Positions 1 through 8,810 of a DNA stretch of 64,000 nt are shown here, piece by piece. Below the pieces are notes generated by a model. That model worked only from the letters and a program-made list of their open reading frames with translations. It was not told the DNA's origin and did not search any database. How positions within the stretch are numbered: the first letter of the stretch is position 1; each line of letters starts with the position of its first letter. The DNA lies in assembly GCF_001931485.1 (NCBI RefSeq), contig NZ_MSDV01000037.1, positions 47,881 through 111,880 of the forward strand, read 5' to 3'. Origin of the DNA: Burkholderia sp. SRS-W-2-2016. Lineage in GTDB: Bacteria > Pseudomonadota > Gammaproteobacteria > Burkholderiales > Burkholderiaceae. The position numbers and the translations under genes are program-made.

Positions 1-385
1 ACGGCTTGTGCGAATGGCCGCTCACCACTACGCGGATACCTTCGTCGCGCGGCACACAGCCGAGGTCGGCGATGTCGTGCACGACCAGAATCGTCACCTG
101 CTGCACGCTCAGCCGCGCATGGGTCGGCAGCGAAGTCGCCCACTCGCCGGTGTCGTTGTTGCCGCGCACGACGGTGAGCGGCGCGATTCGCGCGAGCGCG
201 TCGAGCACCTCCGGCTTGCAGATATCGCCCGCGTGAACGATCGCGTCGCAGCCTTCGAGGTAGTGCAGCGCTTCGGGGCGCACGAGGTTGTGCGTGTCGG
301 AGATCAGGCCGATGCGGGTCGCTGACGAAGGTGACGAAGGTGACGAAGGTGACGAAGGTGACGAAGAGGACGAACGGGCGGTCAT
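1..385 (-). CDS. YfcE-type metallophosphoesterase (3' end beyond window)
   Basis: Only the N-terminal 128 codons are in the window. The reading frame starts at the ATG at 385-383 and runs off the left edge. The calcineurin-like metallophosphoesterase motifs of the small YfcE/MJ0936 class are visible: LISDTHN (metal site 1), HAGDI (metal site 2), RGNND (metal site 3) and, near the edge, SGHSH. This family hydrolyses phosphodiesters with two divalent metals; the physiological substrate is not known. The odd feature is an N-terminal run of Ser-Ser-Pro triplets encoded by a 9-bp tandem repeat, placed before the first beta strand and therefore probably a disordered tail. A start after the repeat is possible, but no in-frame ATG is seen there. 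Confidence 0.85.
   Translation of the reverse strand, partial: MTARSSSSSPSSPSSPSSPSSATRIGLISDTHNLVRPEALHYLEGCDAIVHAGDICKPEVLDALARIAPLTVVRGNNDTGEWATSLPTHARLSVQQVTILVVHDIADLGCVPRDEGIRVVVSGHSHKP
323..367. repeat. 9-bp tandem repeat, five units
   Basis: The unit TGACGAAGG is present four times exactly and a fifth time with one change. It lies inside the metallophosphoesterase gene and encodes Ser-Ser-Pro on the minus strand. The unit is a multiple of three, so slippage would change the tail length without shifting the frame. Confidence 0.9.
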
Positions 386-407
386 GGTTTCGTCGCGAGC
401 AGCGTGC

Positions 408-983
408 TCACGCTTCCATCACGTGTTCGATGCGCCGGTCCGGCACGAACCACCACGCGGCGGCGAGCGCATACAACACCGCCGATACCCACGGCAGCAC
501 GAACGCAAGCCCGATACCGATCAGATAGATCACCACCGACACCTTGCCCTTGAAGTCGGCACCGACCGCCCGCGCGATCGCCGAGTCCCTGCCGTGCTCG
601 GCGATCAGCATATGGATCAGGATGAAATACGCGATCGCGGACATCAGCAGCACGATCCCGTAGGTCGCGGTCGGCCACGCGGCCAGATGGCTTTCGCCGA
701 TCCAGTGAGTGACGGCCGGCAGCAACGACAGCCAGAACAGCAGATGCAGATTCGCCCACAGCACGCGGCCGTTGACCTTCTGCACCGCATGGAACGTGTG
801 ATGGTGGTTGTTCCAGTAGATGCCGACGTAGATGAAGCTCAGCACGTACGCGCAGAACACCGGCACGACCGGACGCAACGCGGCGAGATCGTGGCCCTCG
901 GGCACCTTCAGTTCGAGCACCATGATCGTGATGATGATGGCGATTACGCCATCGCTGAAGGCTTCGATGCGTCCCTTGCCCAT
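408..983 (-). CDS. TMEM175-family (DUF1211) membrane protein
   Basis: The N-terminal motif RIEAFSDGVIAIIITIMVLEL contains the FSDG signature of bacterial TMEM175-like proteins, which are K+-permeable channels where studied. About six hydrophobic segments follow, including one around WIGESHLAAWPTATYGIVLL and one around VVIYLIGIGLAFVLPWVSAV. About 191 residues is normal for the family. I chose the ATG at 983 (MGKGR) because a GGAAC element precedes it; a GTG at 1016 would add 11 residues. It lies 22 bp from the phosphoesterase gene on the same strand, so the two may be co-transcribed. The ion specificity in this organism is inferred from family only. Confidence 0.85.
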   Translation of the reverse strand: MGKGRIEAFSDGVIAIIITIMVLELKVPEGHDLAALRPVVPVFCAYVLSFIYVGIYWNNHHHTFHAVQKVNGRVLWANLHLLFWLSLLPAVTHWIGESHLAAWPTATYGIVLLMSAIAYFILIHMLIAEHGRDSAIARAVGADFKGKVSVVIYLIGIGLAFVLPWVSAVLYALAAAWWFVPDRRIEHVMEA

Positions 984-1100
984 GCGAGTTCCAGTGATGA
1001 ATGCGGTTAGGCGCACAGCCCGCGCGTTGCGCGCGGGCCGCGCCGCTGCCGATTATCGATGATCGCGCGCGGCTTTGTCGATGCGCTCAGCCCCGCGCAT

Positions 1101-1472
1101 TCAGCGCGCCGGGTCGGGCGGGTAATGCACCGCGAGCCATATGCTGGGCTCCGTCTCGCTGGTCCACGCGACGCGGTGACGGCGATGCGCTTCGATCAGT
1201 ACATGGTCGCCGGGCCGCAGACGCAGCGGCTCGGACTCGCCGTCGAATTCGAGTGTCGCCGCGCCGCTCAGCAGCACGACCCATTCGGCGCGCGGGCTGT
1301 CGTACCAGAAGCCCGGCGGACTCGCCTGCCCGGTCGAGACGATCCGCTCGACCGTCACGCCGCCCCGCTCGACCAGCGTGTCGAACTGCTCATCGGCGGG
1401 CGATGACGGTTGCTGCCCGGCGATGGCGGCGAGGTGAGCGAACAGATTGCCGGTGTCGAGTGTCTGTTTCAT
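1101..1472 (-). CDS. Cupin-domain protein
   Basis: A 123-residue single-domain cupin. Visible features are the glycine-rich first half (VVLLSGAATLEFDGE) and the second half RLRPGDHVLIEAHRRHRVAWT, matching the PG..H.I....H pattern of cupin motif 2. A signal peptide is absent, so it is cytosolic. Members of this small cupin group are often annotated as phosphoribosylaminoimidazole carboxylase-like or sugar-binding, but nothing here fixes a substrate. It is 10 bp from the disulfide reductase gene upstream on the same strand and is probably in one transcript with it. Confidence 0.8.
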   Translation of the reverse strand: MKQTLDTGNLFAHLAAIAGQQPSSPADEQFDTLVERGGVTVERIVSTGQASPPGFWYDSPRAEWVVLLSGAATLEFDGESEPLRLRPGDHVLIEAHRRHRVAWTSETEPSIWLAVHYPPDPAR

Positions 1473-1482
1473 AGATCGCGCG

Positions 1483-2886
1483 TCACCGCTCCAACGGCTT
1501 CAGGCCATCGAGCAGCGTCGGCACCAGTTCGCTGATCGTCGGATGCACGTGCATCGCGTATTGCAAAGTCGGGTACGGCGCGCCGGCGCTCATGATGTCG
1601 ATGAACGTGTGAATCGCCTCGTCGCCCTCGATCCCATGAATCGCCGCGCCGAGGATCTGCTTGCTGTGCGCATCGGCGAGCACCTTCATGAAGCCGTCGG
1701 TCTCGCCGCGCTCGCGCGCGCGGCCGACCCGCACCATCGGCATCGTTGCGATCAGCGCGTCGCGGCCGCTCGCGCGCACCTCGTCCTCCGACATGCCGAC
1801 CCGCGCGAGCGGCGGATCGACGAACACCGCGTACGCCATGATCCGCGTATCGACGCTGCGCGCGCCGCCGTCGAGCAGATTGGCCGCGACGATCTGGAAA
1901 TCGTCATAGGAGGTATGCGTGAACGCGCCGCGACCGTTCACGTCGCCGATCGCCCACACGCCGCGCACGCTGGTGCGCAGTTGACCGTCGACGACGATCA
2001 TCCCGTGCCGGTCGACCTCGATACCGGCGAGGTCGAGCCCGAGGTCATCGGTATTCGGCTTGCGGCCGGTCGCGAACAGCAGATGCGACGCTTCCATTGC
2101 CGGCAGATTCTGCTCGAAGCCGATGCACACATCGGGCGCGCGATGCGGATGCGGCTCGACCCGGGTCGGCTGCACGTTGAAATGAAACTCGATGCCCTCG
2201 CGCGCAAGCACCGTGCGCACCGACTCCGCGAAATCGGCATCCTCGCGGCTGAGCACGCGCTCGCCGCGCACCAACACGCTGACGCGGCTGCCGAAGCGGC
2301 GAAACGCCTGCGCGAATTCGAGCGCGATATAACTGCCGCCGACGATCACCAGATGATCCGGCAGCTCGGTCAGCTCCAGCAGCGTGGAGTTCGTATAGTG
2401 GGCAATCCGCTGGATTCCTTCGAGCGGCGGCACGATCGCGCGCGCGCCGGTATTGATGAAGATTTCGTCGGCGCTCAGCTCGTGCAGCAGCTGGCCATCG
2501 CGGCCGCTGATCGCGAGCGTATGCGCGCCGGTGAAGCGCGCGTGCCCATTGAACACCGTGAGATTGCGCGTGCCGCGCAGCCATTTTTCGACCCCGCCGC
2601 GCGACTCGCCGATGATGCGATCCTTGCGCGCCTTGACCGCCGCGAGATCGACGCCGATCGAGCCGCCCACCTGCACGCCGAGTTCGCCCGCGTGACGCGC
2701 AACGTGCGCAGCGCGAGCGCTCGCCACATACGACTTGGTCGGCGTGCAGCCGACATTCACACAGGTCCCGCCGAAATCGCCCCGCTCGATCACCGCGGTC
2801 CGGCGGCCGCTCTGGGCTAGGCGTACCGCGAGCGGCGAGCCGCCCTGTCCGGTACCGATCACGACTGCGTCGAAGTGCTGTGGCAT
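1483..2886 (-). CDS. FAD-dependent pyridine nucleotide-disulfide oxidoreductase
   Basis: A 467-residue class I flavoprotein disulfide reductase. An N-terminal FAD Rossmann motif (VVIGTGQGGSPLA) is followed by the redox-active disulfide GGTCVNVGCTPTK (CX4C). A second NAD(P)-binding motif VIVGGSYIALEFA, the FAD motif WAIGDVNGRGAFTH and a C-terminal dimerisation domain complete it. The HVHPTISE segment corresponds to the His-Glu pair of the active site base. It resembles mercuric reductase/dihydrolipoamide dehydrogenase relatives. It lacks the paired C-terminal cysteines and the N-terminal metal-binding domain of MerA, so mercury reduction is not supported. The physiological substrate is unknown. 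Confidence 0.85.
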   Translation of the reverse strand: MPQHFDAVVIGTGQGGSPLAVRLAQSGRRTAVIERGDFGGTCVNVGCTPTKSYVASARAAHVARHAGELGVQVGGSIGVDLAAVKARKDRIIGESRGGVEKWLRGTRNLTVFNGHARFTGAHTLAISGRDGQLLHELSADEIFINTGARAIVPPLEGIQRIAHYTNSTLLELTELPDHLVIVGGSYIALEFAQAFRRFGSRVSVLVRGERVLSREDADFAESVRTVLAREGIEFHFNVQPTRVEPHPHRAPDVCIGFEQNLPAMEASHLLFATGRKPNTDDLGLDLAGIEVDRHGMIVVDGQLRTSVRGVWAIGDVNGRGAFTHTSYDDFQIVAANLLDGGARSVDTRIMAYAVFVDPPLARVGMSEDEVRASGRDALIATMPMVRVGRARERGETDGFMKVLADAHSKQILGAAIHGIEGDEAIHTFIDIMSAGAPYPTLQYAMHVHPTISELVPTLLDGLKPLER

Positions 2887-3064
2887 GGCGACTCTCCCGG
2901 GGCGGGTGCAGGTCGTAGCATCTTACGCTTAGTGCCACGCGCCGCGATGCGCGAGTCGATACGCGTTTTGCGGGGCAATTCGTTGAGGTGGGTACCGTTG
3001 ATTACCGCGCGTGGGCCGCCGCGCGATCAGTTCGGATTACTGCTTATCCTTTTCCGCGCGCAAC

Positions 3065-3253
3065 TCACCCGTGGCAGTGCACCGCGCAGATCAATTCGCG
3101 CGAGCGTTGCAGCGCCGCCTGCGCGCCGCGCGTCGCGACCACCCAGCCGACCTGGCCGAGATTGAAGTCCTGCGACACCATCACCTGCATCAACGCGACC
3201 ATCGGCAGCACGACCGACGGCCGGTAAAGCTGGTTCCTGATCAACTCCGACAT
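3065..3253 (-). CDS. Small conserved-type hypothetical protein
   Basis: A 62-residue ORF starting MSELIRNQLYRPSVVLPMVA. I chose the ATG at 3253 because GGGAG lies a few bases upstream on the minus strand; longer in-frame starts lack this. The sequence has a hydrophobic middle and ends with two cysteines (ICAVHCHG). I do not recognise a domain. The good ribosome site, the isolated position and non-shadow codon use support it as real. Confidence 0.5.
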   Translation of the reverse strand: MSELIRNQLYRPSVVLPMVALMQVMVSQDFNLGQVGWVVATRGAQAALQRSRELICAVHCHG

Positions 3254-3430
3254 GATGACTCCCATCGCGCGGCCGCCGCTTCGGCAGCACGCCTGATTAA
3301 CCGTTTCGATGGGATGAATTGTAGGGAGCGCATCGCCGCCGATAAATAGCGGCAATGCGAAGTCAGTTGTTCGGCAATCTGAACAATCGCGCCGGCACGT
3401 GAGCAGCCGGCGCCGCGCGCGGTATGCGCA

Positions 3431-5749
3431 TCAGGTCGCCTTCGCGATCCCGACCGCCGGCCGCGCGTCGCACAGCGTGCGCGCATACGCGCTCGCGCCG
3501 ACCGGCCGGCTGTACAGATAGCCCTGCTGCTTGTCGCAATCGATCGAGCGCAGAAACGCCGCCTGCGCGGCCGTCTCGACCCCTTCGGCGGTCACGTTCA
3601 TGCCGAGCGAGTGCGCCATCGCGACGACCGCCTGGGTGATCGCGATCGAATCGCGGTGATCGGGCAGCCCGGCAACGAACGAACGGTCGATCTTCAGGTT
3701 ATGCAGCGGAAAGCGCTTCAGATACGACAGCGACGAATAACCGGTGCCGAAATCGTCGACCGAAATGCGCACGCCCATCGCGCTCAGCGCGCTGAGCATC
3801 GGCAGTACCGCGTCGCTGTCGCTCATCAAGAGGCGCTCGGTGATCTCGAGTTCGAGCGCGGACGGTTCGAGCCCCGACTGTTCGAGGCAGCGTTCGATCC
3901 GCTCGAGCAGCCCGTCGGTGAACTGCCGCGGCGACAGGTTCACCGCGACGATCAGATGCGGCGCGAGCGTGCGGCGCCATTGCGCGACCTGCCGGCACGC
4001 GTGTTCGAGCACCCATTCGCCGATCTCGACGATCAGGCCCGCGTCCTCGGCGACCGGAATGAATTCGCCCGGCGACACGTTGCCGAGCTCGTTGTTGTAC
4101 CAGCGCAGCAACGCCTCGGCGCCGATCGTCAGGCCGCTGTGGCTATCGACGATCGGCTGGTACACGAGGCTCAGCTCGTTGGCGGCGAGCGCGCGCCGCA
4201 GCGACTGCTCGATCGTGAAGCGGCGCTGCAGATGATGGTTCAGCTCGGCGGTGAAGAACTGGAAGTTGTTGCGGCCGCGCTGTTTCGCGTGATACATCGC
4301 CGAGTCCGCGTTGCGCATCAGCGTCGCGACGTCCTGGCCGTCCTCGGGAAACAGGCTAATGCCGATCGACGCGCCCAGGTAGTACTCGTTGCCGGCCACC
4401 GCGAACGGCACCGCGATCATGTCGAGGATCCGGTGCGCAAGGCCGATCAGCTCGCCGGTGTTGCCGTACGCGCTCGCGACGATCACGAACTCGTCGCCGC
4501 CGACCCGCGCCAGCGTGTCGCCGCGCCCGACGCACGCCGACAGCCGTTCGGCGACGCTGCACAGCAGCGCGTCGCCGGCCTCGTGACCGGCGGTGTCGTT
4601 GACCTTCTTGAAGCCGTCGAGATCGACGAACAGCACCGCGACGCTGGCAAGCTCGGCGGCGCCGTCGTCCGCGCCGCGCGACGCGAACAGATCGCGCATC
4701 CGCTCGCTCAGATACGCGCGGTTGTAGAGCCCGGTCAACGAATCGCGGGTGGCCAGAAATTTCAGCTGGCGCTGCGCCTCGCGCACCGGGCCGATATCGG
4801 AAAACGAAATCAGCACCGAGTCCGGCTCGCTCTCGCCGGGGCGCAGGATCGGCACGACGTTTTCGGTGATCCACACCACCTCGCCGCCGCTCAACTCGAT
4901 GCCGACGGTCACGCCGAGCATCGGCCGGCCGGTCGCGAACACATGCGCGACCGGGCGGTCGGGGGTATTGATCAGGCAGCCGTCCTCGCTGTACGCGCGC
5001 GCGATCACCGTATCGATATGGCGGCCGACGAACTGCGGACTCGCGTGCAGCATCCGTTGCGCGCTCGGATTGCAGGCCAGCACGATGCCGGCGCGCGACT
5101 GCACGACGATCCCCTCGCTCAGATGATCGACCACCAGCCGGTGCCGCTCCTCGCTATGCGCGAGGCGCTGCGCCATCGTGTCCTGATGGACCGCGAGACC
5201 GACGCTGCCGCCGATGTCGCGCAGCATCGCCTCTTCCTCGGGGGTGGGCCGGCGGGCGACGTGATAGTAGACCGCGAACGCGCCGAGCACGATGCCGACG
5301 TCGTTCTCGAACGGCACCGACCAGCACGCGCGCAGCCCGTACGGCAACGCGAGATCGCGGAACGATTCCCACAGCGGATCGGTTTCGATGTCGTCGGCGA
5401 TCACGAGGCGCCGCTCGAACATCGCGGTGCCGCACGAGCCGACCCGCGGACCGATCTCGGCGCCGTCGATCGCGGCGCTCAACACCGGCGGCAGCGACGG
5501 CGCGCCGCCGACGCGCATATGGCGGCCGTCGGGATCGAGCAGCAGGATCGAGCAGGCCGAGCCCGCACCGAGCAGCGCTTCCGCGCGGCGGCAGACTTCG
5601 TCGAGCAGTTCCGGCAATGGCGTGTTGCGGGTGATCAGCCGCAATACGCTGCGCTCGGACGCGAGCACCTGCTCGGCCCGTTCAGGCCGGTAGCGCACGC
5701 CGTCCGGCGCGGCTGCCGTGATGCCACGTGATGTCGCTTCGCAACTCAT
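3431..5749 (-). CDS. GAF-PAS-GGDEF-EAL c-di-GMP signalling protein
   Basis: A 772-residue cytoplasmic protein without membrane segments. A GAF domain (about residues 20-190) is followed by a PAS domain (200-310), a GGDEF diguanylate cyclase domain (330-490, with intact RVGGDEF near residue 414) and an EAL phosphodiesterase domain (515-755, with intact EALLRW near residue 542). Both catalytic signatures are preserved, so it could make and degrade c-di-GMP, with GAF/PAS ligands probably choosing the direction. The ATG at 5749 (MSCEATSRG) is preferred over a TTG five codons upstream. An octamer repeat array lies about 170 bp upstream in the promoter region, which is unusual for this gene type. 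Confidence 0.92.
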   Translation of the reverse strand: MSCEATSRGITAAAPDGVRYRPERAEQVLASERSVLRLITRNTPLPELLDEVCRRAEALLGAGSACSILLLDPDGRHMRVGGAPSLPPVLSAAIDGAEIGPRVGSCGTAMFERRLVIADDIETDPLWESFRDLALPYGLRACWSVPFENDVGIVLGAFAVYYHVARRPTPEEEAMLRDIGGSVGLAVHQDTMAQRLAHSEERHRLVVDHLSEGIVVQSRAGIVLACNPSAQRMLHASPQFVGRHIDTVIARAYSEDGCLINTPDRPVAHVFATGRPMLGVTVGIELSGGEVVWITENVVPILRPGESEPDSVLISFSDIGPVREAQRQLKFLATRDSLTGLYNRAYLSERMRDLFASRGADDGAAELASVAVLFVDLDGFKKVNDTAGHEAGDALLCSVAERLSACVGRGDTLARVGGDEFVIVASAYGNTGELIGLAHRILDMIAVPFAVAGNEYYLGASIGISLFPEDGQDVATLMRNADSAMYHAKQRGRNNFQFFTAELNHHLQRRFTIEQSLRRALAANELSLVYQPIVDSHSGLTIGAEALLRWYNNELGNVSPGEFIPVAEDAGLIVEIGEWVLEHACRQVAQWRRTLAPHLIVAVNLSPRQFTDGLLERIERCLEQSGLEPSALELEITERLLMSDSDAVLPMLSALSAMGVRISVDDFGTGYSSLSYLKRFPLHNLKIDRSFVAGLPDHRDSIAITQAVVAMAHSLGMNVTAEGVETAAQAAFLRSIDCDKQQGYLYSRPVGASAYARTLCDARPAVGIAKAT

Positions 5750-6103
5750 AGATGCGCCCCCCAACCGAACATCGGCAAATTAGTGTTCGTGGCACACCCG
5801 GGTTTACACGAACCCGGCTCAAAAATCCGCGATGCATCGCGCGCGACGGTTGCGGGGCGAAATGGGCAACCGCCGGTTGATGCGGAAACATCGTACTGCG
5901 GTTCTGCTGTGTTGCGGGGTTGCGGTTCTGCGGTTCTGCGGTTCTGCGGTTCTGCGGTTCTGCGGTGGTGCTGCGATAGAGCGGGCGGGGACGCGAGGCG
6001 CGGCCGGTGGCGCGTGACCGGGCGGCGCTGCAACGGCTAGCCGCCGGAGCGCCGCGGCCAGCCGCGGTGTCACGCACCCGCCAGCCGCGGCGGGTGCGCG
6101 GGA
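5750..6103. other. Intergenic region upstream of the GGDEF/EAL gene
   Basis: About 350 bp without a convincing gene. It holds the octamer array described separately and a G-rich stretch directly before the GGDEF/EAL start. Short open frames across the array only exist because the repeat lacks stop codons. Confidence 0.6.
5921..5966. repeat. 8-bp tandem repeat array (TGCGGTTC)n
   Basis: Five exact head-to-tail copies of TGCGGTTC (5921-5960) plus a partial sixth; a related isolated copy sits near 5894. The unit is not a multiple of three and lies outside coding sequence, 170-205 bp upstream of the GGDEF/EAL start. Confidence 0.92.
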
Positions 6104-6901
6104 TCAGTTGTTGCCGCCACCAGGCGGGTGGTTTCCACCGCCACCGCCACCGCCCGGCGGACGATTACCGCCGCCCTGCGCGCCACCGCCCGGCGGACGA
6201 TTACCACCGCCACCCTGCGCGCCGCCGCCCGGCGGGCGATTGCCCGCGTTACCCGGCGGCCCGCCTTCCGGCCGGTTGCCCGCGTGGCCGGGAGGTTGTC
6301 CGCCGGGACCTTGCCCGCCGGGCGGGCGGCCACCGGCATGGCCGGGCGGTCGATTGCCTTCATTGCCCGGGGGCCGGCCACCCGCGTTACCCTGCGGCCG
6401 CCCGCCGCCGTGACCCGGCGGCGGTCCGCCGACGTGGCCCGGCAACGTCTGCCAGTTCGGCGGGTGCCCGGCGCCGGGCCGCGGCGCCGGCGGCGGCGCA
6501 TGGCGCGCCCAGCGCGACTGCTGGCCGTACCACGGCTGGCCGCGGTAATGATTGCCCCAGTAATCGGAGAGCGAGAACGCGAGAATCGGCAGGCCGATCG
6601 CCGCGCCGTAGTTCATCAGCGGCACGTTGCCGCCCTGATACGGCGAACTGAGCAGCGATGCATAAACCCAGCCGCGCACATTCGGCGTGGCCACGTCGCA
6701 CCACTGATAGTTGCTCAGGCACCCCATCACGGACACCGGGACGCCTCCGGGCAGTTGCGTGACGATCGGGTAATCGGATGCGGGACCCGCGCGCACGTTG
6801 ACCCGGCTCGTCGTATAGGCCTGCGACTGCGCATCGGCCGCAACAGGCAGCGCCAGCAGTCCCGCCGCCACGTAACAACCCAGAACGAGTTTTTGTTTCA
6901 T
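6104..6901 (-). CDS. Secreted SH3-domain protein with Pro/Gly-rich tail
   Basis: 265 residues. A signal peptide (MKQKLVLGCYVAAGLLALPV, cleaved near ADAQS) is followed by a bacterial SH3 domain (about 28-90) with typical TTSRVNVRAGPASDYPIV and a second part ending WVYASLLS. After a spacer with WGNHYRGQPWYGQQSRW, the last 110 residues are repeats built from GGRPPGN, GHAGG and GNRPPGGG. Bacterial SH3 domains often bind cell-wall peptides, so an envelope role is inferred. The ATG at 6901 is chosen because GGGAGAAAG lies just upstream. The low-complexity tail is encoded by imperfect DNA repeats and may vary in length between strains. Confidence 0.85.
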   Translation of the reverse strand: MKQKLVLGCYVAAGLLALPVAADAQSQAYTTSRVNVRAGPASDYPIVTQLPGGVPVSVMGCLSNYQWCDVATPNVRGWVYASLLSSPYQGGNVPLMNYGAAIGLPILAFSLSDYWGNHYRGQPWYGQQSRWARHAPPPAPRPGAGHPPNWQTLPGHVGGPPPGHGGGRPQGNAGGRPPGNEGNRPPGHAGGRPPGGQGPGGQPPGHAGNRPEGGPPGNAGNRPPGGGAQGGGGNRPPGGGAQGGGNRPPGGGGGGGNHPPGGGNN

Positions 6902-7192
6902 TCTTTCTCCCGTTTTCGAAAGCCGCTTTGAACCAGCCGGCATCAAGGTGCTGCTGAACTCCCCCGACACGCCCCTTCTTATATATAGACGTTGCGGCGC
7001 ACAAATGACATCCGCGCGCCGCCCGGCCGCCGGCGGGCCCGGCTAGCGTTTGCACGGCGCGTGCCCGCCCGCGCCCCGCGCGGCAAGATCTGGTAACAAC
7101 CGGCCGAACTGCCGCGCTGTTCGAGCGTGCGCGCAGGGCCCGGGCGACCGATCATCGACGGCATCATCAATCGACTCGCCGCCGGGACCACC

Positions 7193-7768
7193 ATGAACCT
7201 CCTCCGCCCACTTGTGCTCGCCGCCGTGCTGCTCGCGCCGCCGTGCGCCGACGCCACCAGCTTCGACTGCCAGCGCGGCCGCTCGCCAACCGAGCGCCTG
7301 ATCTGCAGCGACGCCGCGCTGTCCGCGCTCGACGACACGCTCGGCCAACTGTACTGGAATGCACGCCGGCGCGTCACGCAGCGCCGGGCGTTTATCGACG
7401 ACAGCGACAGCAAGTGGACATGGCGCGAAACGAACTGCCGCGATAGCGCGTGTCTGCAAGCGTGGTACACGACCCGGATCGACGAATTGCGGCAACTGCT
7501 GGCGAGCCTGCCGGCGGCCGCGCGGCATTCCGCAACCGCGGTCGCGACCGCGTCCGCGACCGGCGGCGCCGCGCCGCTCCGGCAATGCACGGCCGCGCAG
7601 CCGGGTCTCGTGGTCAACGAGCAGTGCGCGAGCGTGATCGGACGGCACGGCGGGAAGTGGAAATATCGGCCGGACGGTGGCGACTGGTTCTGCGGTGTCG
7701 CCACGCTGAGCGCGGCCGCGACACCGTCGATTGCGGACACAGCGCTGCAGGCGAGCGCCAATCGATGA
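7193..7768 (+). CDS. LprI/DUF1311-like secreted protein
   Basis: 191 residues. A signal peptide (MNLLRPLVLAAVLLAPPCADA) precedes the DUF1311/LprI-type core: FDCQRGRSPTERLICSD then LSALDDTLGQLYWNARR, with paired cysteines. Members include the mycobacterial lysozyme inhibitor LprI, so a periplasmic inhibitor or envelope role is possible but unproven. A second cysteine pair (NCRDSAC) and an Ala/Thr-rich linker follow, then a C-terminal segment with CASVIGRHGGKWKYRPDG. The ATG at 7193 is chosen because it begins the signal peptide; upstream in-frame codons look non-coding. Confidence 0.75.
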   Translation: MNLLRPLVLAAVLLAPPCADATSFDCQRGRSPTERLICSDAALSALDDTLGQLYWNARRRVTQRRAFIDDSDSKWTWRETNCRDSACLQAWYTTRIDELRQLLASLPAAARHSATAVATASATGGAAPLRQCTAAQPGLVVNEQCASVIGRHGGKWKYRPDGGDWFCGVATLSAAATPSIADTALQASANR

Positions 7769-7943
7769 TCAGCGCGCGGCGAGCGCGGCGCGGCACCCTA
7801 AGCTAACGGGAGCCGGCGCAAAGACGGGCTCCCGCCAACTCATGCGAAAACTTCGAACGAGTCCATCGGGAAAGTGGTACGGCACGCACGTCGCTGGCGC
7901 GCATTATCCGTATCACCAACCCTCACTCTTTCGGAGAAATGAA

Positions 7944-8693
7944 ATGACCCGCTTTCAAAACAGCACTGTTCTGGTCACCGGCGGCAGCAGCGGTATCGGC
8001 TTCGCGGCGGCGCAAGCGTTCGCGCGTGAAGGCGCGCGCGCGATCATCACCGGCCGCGACGCCGATGCGCTCGAAACCGCGAAGGCCGCGCTCGGCGATC
8101 ACGCGATCGCGCTTCGCAACGACGCCGGTTCGGTCGCCGCGGCCCGCGAGCTGGCCGCCGCGCTCGATGCGCAAGGCGTGCGGCTCGACGCGGTGTTCAT
8201 CAACGCCGGCATCGCGAAGCTCGCGCCGTTCACCGCGATCGACGAAGCGCTGTGGGACGCGACCTTCGACATCAACGTGAAGGGTGCGTACTTCCAGATT
8301 CAGGCGCTGCTGCCGCTGCTGAACCGCGGGGCGTCGATCGTGCTGAACGGCTCGATCAACGCGCACATCGGCATGCCGGCGTCGTCGGTGTATGCGGCGA
8401 GCAAGGCCGCGCTGATTTCGCTCGCAAAGACGCTGTCGGCGGAATTGCTGCCGCAGGGCGTGCGGGTCAACGTGATCAGTCCCGGGCCGGTGCGCACGCC
8501 GCTCTACGGCAAGCTCGGGCTCGACGCCGCGACGCTCGATGCAACCGCCGCGCAGATCGTCGCGCAAGTGCCGCTCGGCCGCTTCGGCACGCCGGACGAA
8601 CTCGCGTCGACGGTGCTGCACCTCGCGGCGCCGGAGTCGGCGTTTATCGTCGGCACGGAGATCATTGTCGATGGGGGGATGAGTCAGCTTTAA
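7944..8693 (+). CDS. Short-chain dehydrogenase/reductase (SDR)
   Basis: 249 residues, a classical SDR. It has the cofactor glycine motif TGGSSGIGFA near the N-terminus, the structural NAG motif (INAGIAK), a catalytic Ser in LNGSINAH and the YAASK catalytic Tyr-Lys. The C-terminal ISPGPVRTPLYGK segment and the end VDGGMSQL are also typical. The absence of an acidic residue right after the second beta strand (ITGRDADAL) favours NADP(H). The start at 7944 has GGAG upstream (TCGGAGAAATGAA). The substrate cannot be read from the sequence; it stands alone between oppositely oriented genes. Confidence 0.9.
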   Translation: MTRFQNSTVLVTGGSSGIGFAAAQAFAREGARAIITGRDADALETAKAALGDHAIALRNDAGSVAAARELAAALDAQGVRLDAVFINAGIAKLAPFTAIDEALWDATFDINVKGAYFQIQALLPLLNRGASIVLNGSINAHIGMPASSVYAASKAALISLAKTLSAELLPQGVRVNVISPGPVRTPLYGKLGLDAATLDATAAQIVAQVPLGRFGTPDELASTVLHLAAPESAFIVGTEIIVDGGMSQL

Positions 8694-8810
8694 GCACGCG
8701 CGGCGCGGAGGCTGGTGTGGCGTAGCGGGTTTGGTGCCGCGCGGACTAGCGCCACGCAGACCAATACCGCGCGCACCGGTGCGGCGCGGATTGGTCCCGC
8801 GCGGCACGGC

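Noticed and set aside
3611..5731. 706-codon frame antisense to the GGDEF/EAL gene
   Set aside because: Shadow composition; no domain, while the minus strand has four recognisable domains.
5921..5966. CRISPR-like repeat
   Set aside because: Units are only 8 bp, without spacers; it is a simple tandem array.
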